DNA of 64,000 nucleotides from positions 1 through 64,000 of the forward strand of contig JAAFAB010000008.1 of the NCBI GenBank assembly GCA_018222585.1. Direction: 5' to 3'. This DNA is from Paracoccaceae bacterium. Its GTDB lineage: Bacteria > Pseudomonadota > Alphaproteobacteria > Rhodobacterales > Rhodobacteraceae. Shown here piece after piece: positions 59,674 through 64,000 of the stretch. Numbering within the stretch: the stretch's first letter is position 1; each line of letters starts with the position of its first letter. A program made the translations under genes and the position numbers. The notes below the pieces were generated by a model. It was not told where the DNA came from. It did no database searches and was given only the letters and a program-made list of their open reading frames with translations.

Positions 59674-59706
59674 CCATCACCAGGCTGGAAATACCTCCGG
59701 GGGGAG
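59674..59706 (+). repeat. Intergenic repeat copy 9 (class A arm)
   Basis: Reads CCATCACCAGGCTGGAAATA then CCTCCGGGGGGAG. The pairing arm of copy 8. Confidence 0.8.
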
Positions 59707-59840
59707 TCGCGAAGCGACGGGGGGCGGCGCCCCACTCTCTCCTCTACATGTCGCCCTCAGGCGACGGGGGGCAGCGCCCCCCTCTCTCCTTTACAAGTCG
59801 CCCTCCGGCGACGGGGGGCAGCCCCCCATCTCTCCTCTAC
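59706..59840 (+). repeat. Three-unit tandem array (44, 47, 44 bp)
   Basis: Units 59706-59749, 59750-59796 and 59797-59840. Each has a GTCGC..GCGAC stem, then a GGGGGGCAGCGCCCCC hairpin, then CTCTCTCCTYTAC. Unit 3 provides the stop codon of the adjacent oxidase-like gene (59837-59839 on minus). Confidence 0.8.
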
Positions 59841-60988
59841 GTCGCCGCGACAGCGGCTTGCGTGGCCCAGTTCGGCAGCGCCTGCCCCGAGGCCAGCAGC
59901 GCCCCGAGCCGCCCCAGCTCGTCCGAGTTCTTCGCCGCGCGGCCACTGCCGGCGAAGGCGGTGAAGACCCGGTCCGAAAGCGCCTCGAAGTGGGGAATCT
60001 TCTTCGGCGCATAGGTGGTCACGCAGGCCGCCGAAGACGTCGAGAGGATATCAAGCGTCGGCATCCGCGCGCGCATCAGGCTCTCGACATAGGCCGCCAC
60101 CTCGGGGTTGCCGGAGGAGCGGAACCAGGCGGTCAGGTCCTCCTCCGTCGTCAGCGGCGCATCCACCCGGTCGCCGCCCATCTTCAGGTAGAGCCGGCCG
60201 TCCGGGTAGCGGATCGGCGGCAGCATGTAGGGGTCTTCCCCGTTGGGCAGCAGGGCGATCAGCGTCGGCATCCCGGCCAGGCGCTGCGCCTCGGCCTCGG
60301 AGACCTCGAAGAAGACTACCGTGCGGGCATTGACCTGGAAGGGCAGCGCCTCGCCCAGCAGGCTGCGGGTGAACCCGCCCGTCGCCAGCAGGGCGCGGTC
60401 CGCCAGCAGGTCCTCGCCGCTGTCCAGGCGCAGGCGGATCCCGGCGGCGCTCTCGTCCAGGCCGCTGACCGAGCGGCGCAGCAGCTGCGCCCCGCCCGCC
60501 CGGGCCAGGGCGATCTGCGCCCGCACCATGGCGCGGGGATTGACCACGCCGGCCAGGGTGGCCTCGTAGAGGCCCAGCATGTCGGGCCCGAAGTCGAACC
60601 AGGGGAAGCGGGCCGCCAGGGTGTCGCCGCGCAGGGTCTCGCAGGGGACCTGGTCGCGGTCACGGGTGGCTTCCAGCCGGTTCATCGCCGCCGAGCCAGC
60701 GGGCCCGGCCATCAGCGAGCCGACCTCGGAGAAGAAGCGCATCCCCGAGGCGGCCTCGAGGTCGCGGTAGCGGGCGATGGAAGCCCGGGACGCCTGCGAC
60801 CAGAAGGGCCATGGATCGAGCTGCCGGGTGATCCGCCCCTCGTCGAAATGCGACCCGAAGGGGCCTTGCCAGGTCGCGGCATCGGCGGGCTCGGCAGGGC
60901 CGACAAGGGTCACCTGGTGGCCCATGGTGGCAAGGTGACGTGCGGCGGCCGCGCCGATCATTCCGGCACCGATGACGGCGATATGCAT
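59837..60988 (-). CDS. FAD-dependent amine/amino-acid oxidase-like protein (DAO family)
   Basis: A 383-residue flavoenzyme of the D-amino-acid oxidase/sarcosine oxidase fold. The dinucleotide motif is VIGAGMIGAAAARHLA. The later segments GGFTRSLLGEALPFQVNARTV and DRVFTAFAGSGRAAKNSDELGRL fit N-methyl amino-acid oxidase relatives. The ATG at 60988 opens the Rossmann fold directly. Substrate unknown. The stop lies inside the last unit of the tandem array, which may have reshaped the C-terminus (VAAT-stop). Confidence 0.82.
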   Translation of the reverse strand: MHIAVIGAGMIGAAAARHLATMGHQVTLVGPAEPADAATWQGPFGSHFDEGRITRQLDPWPFWSQASRASIARYRDLEAASGMRFFSEVGSLMAGPAGSAAMNRLEATRDRDQVPCETLRGDTLAARFPWFDFGPDMLGLYEATLAGVVNPRAMVRAQIALARAGGAQLLRRSVSGLDESAAGIRLRLDSGEDLLADRALLATGGFTRSLLGEALPFQVNARTVVFFEVSEAEAQRLAGMPTLIALLPNGEDPYMLPPIRYPDGRLYLKMGGDRVDAPLTTEEDLTAWFRSSGNPEVAAYVESLMRARMPTLDILSTSSAACVTTYAPKKIPHFEALSDRVFTAFAGSGRAAKNSDELGRLGALLASGQALPNWATQAAVAAT

Positions 60989-61069
60989 GGGATGAGGTCC
61001 GTTTTCCGAGAGTGTCGGAACAGTTCTGCGCCCCGGTCCGGGGCATTGCAAGGGCCGGGCGCGGCGGCC

Positions 61070-61237
61070 CTAGTCCTTGTGGCGCCCGAACCAACCGCCC
61101 GCAGAGGTGCACAGCACCACGCAGATCGTCACGATCCCCGCGTAGACGCGATCATTGCCGTCGATCAGCAGCTCTGCCAGCACGAAGCCCAGAACGATGC
61201 CCACCACGGTGCTGAGCCCTACGGTCTTGAGATCCAT
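61070..61237 (-). CDS. 55-residue two-helix membrane protein
   Basis: A short frame starting ATG 61237, reading MDLKTVGLSTVVGIVLGFVL, then AELLIDGNDRVYAGIVTICV, then VLCTSAGGWFGRHKD. Helices are about residues 6-22 and 33-48, joined by a polar turn, with charged ends. The upstream GGGGCGGAAG is a moderate ribosome binding site. It fills the gap between the lipoprotein and the oxidase-like gene on the same strand with normal codon use. No family recognised. Confidence 0.6.
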   Translation of the reverse strand: MDLKTVGLSTVVGIVLGFVLAELLIDGNDRVYAGIVTICVVLCTSAGGWFGRHKD

Positions 61238-61248
61238 CTTCCGCCCCC

Positions 61249-62082
61249 CTACCCGGCGCCCTCACTGCTGCGAAGGAACCCGAGCGCCAGCCCGATACGC
61301 CGGTCCAGCCATCGCTGCGCCTCCCGCCGTGCCAGCTCGACATTCCACGGGCCCTGCAACCAAAGCTCCGGGCGCTTCTCGACCTCTGCCCGCCAATGCC
61401 GGAAATCGGTCCTGGCCTGGTCATAGGTGCTGGTGTTGCTCAGATCCGCCGCCAGGACCAGCACATCGCGGTCTCCCTTCCGGGCACCGGGGTTCCAGGC
61501 CAGCAGGAAGGGGCCGCGTCCCCGGTCGAGGTCGATCCAGTCGAAGCCGGCCCGACCGGCAGCCAGTTGCGCATCCGCCACGGCTTGCTGCGCCGCGGCC
61601 AGACCATAGTGCCTTGCGGCCAGCGCACAGGCGTCCGCATGGGCGTAAGTGGGCATCGCCTCAATCTGGTCGGCGACCTGCTGGCTCTCGACAGGCAGGA
61701 CGGTCACCACCTGCTTGTCCTCATCCGCCTCGCCCTTCCCCGCATCCTTCACCTGAACCACGGAGGAGAGGCTGCCCCGGAAGGCGCGGCAGATCATCTC
61801 GAACCGGTCGTAGTCTTCCTTTTCCACCGGGCTGTCAGGGAAGGCCAGAACCGCATAGCCAAGGAAGCCTTCGGGCGGCAGGGAGTCGCTGGAGGCGAAG
61901 AGGCGCGAGACGTAGAGCTTGCCCTCTTCCGGGTCCGAGCCACCGCGCCCGCCGGCCAGCCAGCCGAAGAACCCGCCAGTGTCCTCGGCGACGACAACGG
62001 GATCGACGTCCTCTCCGGTCCGGGAGGGTGCCGCGCAGGCAGCAAGGACAAGGCAGCAAAGCAGTGTGGCGAGAATGCGCAT
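61249..62082 (-). CDS. Predicted lipoprotein of unknown function
   Basis: A 277-residue exported protein. The lipobox is LAAC with the acylated Cys at 16. The mature protein has a Gly-rich stretch FFGWLAGGRGG, then SLPPEGFLGYAVLAFPDSP and an unannotated domain ending RREAQRWLDRRIGLALGFL. It contains acidic DEDK. I recognise no family. It starts at ATG 62082 and ends 11 bases before the start of the small two-helix protein, so they may be co-transcribed. Confidence 0.72.
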   Translation of the reverse strand: MRILATLLCCLVLAACAAPSRTGEDVDPVVVAEDTGGFFGWLAGGRGGSDPEEGKLYVSRLFASSDSLPPEGFLGYAVLAFPDSPVEKEDYDRFEMICRAFRGSLSSVVQVKDAGKGEADEDKQVVTVLPVESQQVADQIEAMPTYAHADACALAARHYGLAAAQQAVADAQLAAGRAGFDWIDLDRGRGPFLLAWNPGARKGDRDVLVLAADLSNTSTYDQARTDFRHWRAEVEKRPELWLQGPWNVELARREAQRWLDRRIGLALGFLRSSEGAG

Positions 62083-62183
62083 CACGGAAACCGGAATCTG
62101 AAAATCTCGTTCAATATGGGGCCAGCATACAGGCCGCTCGCGAAATTTCCACCGATGCGTACCGCCCTTGGACCAAAGCATGA

Positions 62184-62218
62184 AAAAGCCCGCCCCGGCG
62201 ATGCCTGGGCGGGCTTTT
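62184..62218 (-). terminator. Terminator after the TrcR/DUF1013 gene
   Basis: Stem AAAAGCCCGCCC/GGGCGGGCTTTT around an 11-base loop, 22 bp past the gene, followed by a T on the minus strand. Strong on both strands. Confidence 0.85.
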
Positions 62219-62239
62219 CGATCAGTCCCTCGATGGGGA

Positions 62240-62998
62240 TCAATCCTCGTCGTCTTCGTCCTCGTCCCCGCCCTTGGGCAGGTTGAAGAAGCTGTCGGCG
62301 TCCGGCACATCGTTCGAACCCCGCGAGTCCTCATCATCGTCGCCAGAGAGAGAGAAGGTTTCCAGCCCCTCGATGGCGGTCGGGATGCGCGGCTCGGCCT
62401 CCATGCCGAGGCTCTGCTCGGTCGACAGCAGCTTGCGGCGCTCGTCGTCGGTCATCGCCTCGCCGCGCTTGGCTTTCTCGGCGGCGGCCTTCTGCACGGC
62501 GGCGTCCAGCTCGGTCTGCTTGCAGAGACCAAGGGCCACCGGGTCGATGGGCTGCATGTTGGCGATGTTCCAATGGGTCCGCTCGCGGATCGACTGGATC
62601 GTCGGCTTGGTGGTGCCGACCAGCTTCGAGATCTGGCTGTCGGAGAGTTCCGGATGGAACTTCACCAGCCACAGGATCGAGTTCGGGCGGTCCTGGCGCT
62701 TGGACAGCGGGGTGTAGCGCGGGCCACGGCGCTTTTCCTCGCCGACGGCGGCGGCGTTGAACTTCAGCTTCAGCTTGTGAAGCGGATCCTTCTCGGCCTT
62801 GTCGATCTCTTCCTGGGTCAGCTGGTTGTTGGTGATCGGGTCGAAGCCCTTCACGCCCTGCGCCACCTCGCCATCGGCGATGCCCTGGATCTCAAGCTCG
62901 TGCATCCCGGTGAAATCGGCGATCTGCTTGAACGAGAGAGTGGTGTTGTCCACCAGCCAGACGGCGGTGGCCTTGGCCATGATCGGTTTGCCCTGCAT
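62240..62998 (-). CDS. trcR: DUF1013 / TrcR-type cell-cycle transcriptional regulator
   Basis: A 252-residue cytoplasmic protein. The N-terminus MAKATAVWLVDNTTLSFKQIADF and the segment SDSQISKLVGTTKPTIQSIRERTHWN are the conserved DUF1013 region, with a helix-turn-helix-like element in the latter. The C-terminus is very acidic (DDDEDSRG, GGDEDEDDED). Members are restricted to alphaproteobacteria and are annotated as the cell-cycle regulator TrcR. The ATG at 62998 is preferred because AGGAG lies seven bases upstream. Confidence 0.88.
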   Translation of the reverse strand: MQGKPIMAKATAVWLVDNTTLSFKQIADFTGMHELEIQGIADGEVAQGVKGFDPITNNQLTQEEIDKAEKDPLHKLKLKFNAAAVGEEKRRGPRYTPLSKRQDRPNSILWLVKFHPELSDSQISKLVGTTKPTIQSIRERTHWNIANMQPIDPVALGLCKQTELDAAVQKAAAEKAKRGEAMTDDERRKLLSTEQSLGMEAEPRIPTAIEGLETFSLSGDDDEDSRGSNDVPDADSFFNLPKGGDEDEDDED

Positions 62999-63160
62999 GT
63001 CTCAACTCCTGAACAATGACGGCAACGGACCAGCCGGAAGATAAGTCTTTCCCGGGCCCTGGCCTTGGGGGCCGGGGCGCATTGCCGGGGCAATGCAGGT
63101 TTCCGTTGTCGGGGAACTTGGCGGCTATATAGTCCGGCCCGGGTCAAAATGGAAGAGCCT

Positions 63161-63817
63161 ATGCGTCGCAGCCCATACCTGTTGATTCCCGCCCTCCTGG
63201 CCCTCGTGCTGGCGGCCTCGCAGCCGCGCGCCGAGGGTCGTGCCGGGACACCGTCCGGGGTGTTCGACTACTACGTCATGGCGCTGAGCTGGTCGCCCGG
63301 CTACTGCGCCACGGCCGACAATCCCGATCAATGCGCGCCCGGGCGCAGGCTGGGCTGGATCCTGCACGGGCTCTGGCCGCAGTACGAAACCGGCTATCCG
63401 CGCGACTGCGCCGGCGCCGGGGCGCCCCCCTCGCGCCGCCAGACCGCCGCGATGGCCGATATCATGGGCACCGCCGGGCTGGCCTGGCACGAGTGGCAGG
63501 CGCATGGCACCTGCTCGGGCCTGTCGGCGGTGGATTACTTCGCCCTGTCGCGGCGGGCCTTCCAGAGCGTGACGCGCCCCGAAGTGCTGCGCGCCCTCGA
63601 CGAGGATGTCCGCCTGCCCGCCCGGGTGATCGAAGCGGCCTTCCTGGAGGCCAACCCGGGCCTTGGGGCCGAGGGTGTCACCGTCACCTGCCGTGACAAC
63701 CGCATCCGCGAAGTCCGCATCTGCCTGACGAAGGACCTGGCGCCACGGCCCTGCGGCGCGGATGTGGCGCGCGACTGCTCGGCCGCCTCGGCGCTGTTCG
63801 ACGCCATCGGCGACTAG
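63161..63817 (+). CDS. Secreted ribonuclease T2
   Basis: A 218-residue exported RNase T2 family enzyme that cuts single-stranded RNA through a 2',3'-cyclic intermediate. A signal peptide (about 1-24, ending PRA) precedes YYVMALSWSPGYC. Active-site block CAS I is ILHGLWPQYE and CAS II is WHEWQAHGTCSG, with both catalytic His. Several cysteines suggest disulfides. The ATG at 63161 is preferred because GGAAGAG lies just upstream; an in-frame ATG at 63149 exists. Its products, 2',3'-cyclic nucleotides, are substrates for CpdB. Confidence 0.92.
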   Translation: MRRSPYLLIPALLALVLAASQPRAEGRAGTPSGVFDYYVMALSWSPGYCATADNPDQCAPGRRLGWILHGLWPQYETGYPRDCAGAGAPPSRRQTAAMADIMGTAGLAWHEWQAHGTCSGLSAVDYFALSRRAFQSVTRPEVLRALDEDVRLPARVIEAAFLEANPGLGAEGVTVTCRDNRIREVRICLTKDLAPRPCGADVARDCSAASALFDAIGD

Positions 63818-63880
63818 GCAAGCCCCTTGACCGGAGGGGCCCCTTGCGCGGTATCCTGATCCCGGGACGTGGAGGACACC

Positions 63881-64000
63881 ATGCAATTCAGGATCTTCAT
63901 CGCGGTATTGGCCGCGCTGTTCACCCTTGGCGCCACCCTGCCGGCCTCGGCCCATGGCGGCGGCTGCCGCAAGAGCTCTCCGCCCGGCCAGTGCTGCCAC
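63881..64000 (+). CDS. N-terminal part of a secreted Cys-rich small protein (truncated by window end)
   Basis: The first 40 residues of a protein starting ATG 63881 after GGAGGACACC. A signal peptide MQFRIFIAVLAALFTLGATL then PASA is followed by HGGGCRKSSPPGQCCH. The His and Cys run suggests metal binding or disulfides, as in small secreted proteins of this type in relatives. The rest lies beyond position 64000. Confidence 0.6.
   Translation, partial: MQFRIFIAVLAALFTLGATLPASAHGGGCRKSSPPGQCCH

Larger units (their letters stand above)
59466..59836. other. 371-bp repeat-rich spacer between recR and the FAD oxidase-like gene
   Basis: No gene is supported. The spacer holds two intergenic repeats in opposite orientation (59547-59580 and 59674-59706) and a tandem array of three units (59706-59840). 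The two flanking genes are convergent, so termination signals are needed here. Confidence 0.75.

Noticed and set aside
59706-59840. CRISPR array
   Set aside because: Only three units, directly adjoining with no unique spacers between identical repeats, and no cas genes.

Overview
The window is 64 kb of GC-rich chromosome from an alphaproteobacterium, almost certainly a Rhodobacteraceae/Paracoccaceae member. The evidence is the gene order ccoNOQP / ccoG-fixH-ccoI-ccoS / uspA / fnrL / hemN, the leuC-leuD-...-leuB cluster, ffs-dnaX-ybaB-recR, the DUF1013 (TrcR-type) regulator, and FNR boxes of the FnrL type. Coding density is high. I see no prophage, insertion sequence, CRISPR array or obvious recent foreign DNA, so this is core chromosome with a few local oddities.

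Layout. 1-0.75 kb: what looks like the promoter of an rRNA operon running leftwards out of the window, a gene-free stretch, and tRNA-Pro(CGG) with its terminator. 0.8-8.1 kb (minus strand): leucine biosynthesis genes leuC, leuD and leuB, with three membrane or exported proteins between leuD and leuB and a DMT exporter after leuB. 8.3-14.5 kb (plus): flavodoxin-reductase-like protein, rsfS, rlmH, gpmI, envC-like factor and ctpA; the gpmI-envC-ctpA genes overlap end to end. 14.5-19.3 kb: two divergent LysR/enzyme pairs, the second controlling glutaryl-CoA dehydrogenase. 19.4-24.5 kb: rppH and heme genes hemC, hemE, hemF. 24.7-29.7 kb: an SDR lacking its catalytic residues, an RsmC-like methyltransferase, clpS, a HAD hydrolase and a penicillin-binding D,D-carboxypeptidase.

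29.8-43.1 kb is the microaerobic respiration island: cbb3 oxidase structural genes (ccoNOQP), assembly genes (ccoGHIS), universal stress protein, alaE, the oxygen sensor fnrL and anaerobic heme gene hemN. Four sites match the FNR consensus TTGAY-N4-RTCAA at the three expected promoters, which makes a self-contained oxygen-response module. A LysR gene and two divergent micro-genes are inserted between ccoP and ccoG.

43.1-49.2 kb: a yejABEF-type oligopeptide ABC transporter whose fused ATPase carries an unusual roughly 90-residue insertion with two predicted membrane helices. 49.5-56.2 kb: membrane cytochrome c, pheA, nudC, a periplasmic cyclic-nucleotide phosphodiesterase and small proteins. 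56.2-59.5 kb: SRP RNA, dnaX, ybaB, recR. 59.5-64 kb: a repeat-rich spacer, FAD amine oxidase-like protein, small membrane protein, lipoprotein, TrcR/DUF1013, RNase T2 and the start of a secreted Cys-rich protein.

The most notable unexplained items are the membrane insertion in the YejF-like ATPase, the SDR with Phe and Thr in place of catalytic Tyr and Lys, a family of intergenic repeats (at least nine copies) whose paired copies carry matching arm sequences, and the LysR/micro-gene insertion in the cbb3 cluster. All functional assignments rest on reading motifs in the translated sequence; no database search was possible.
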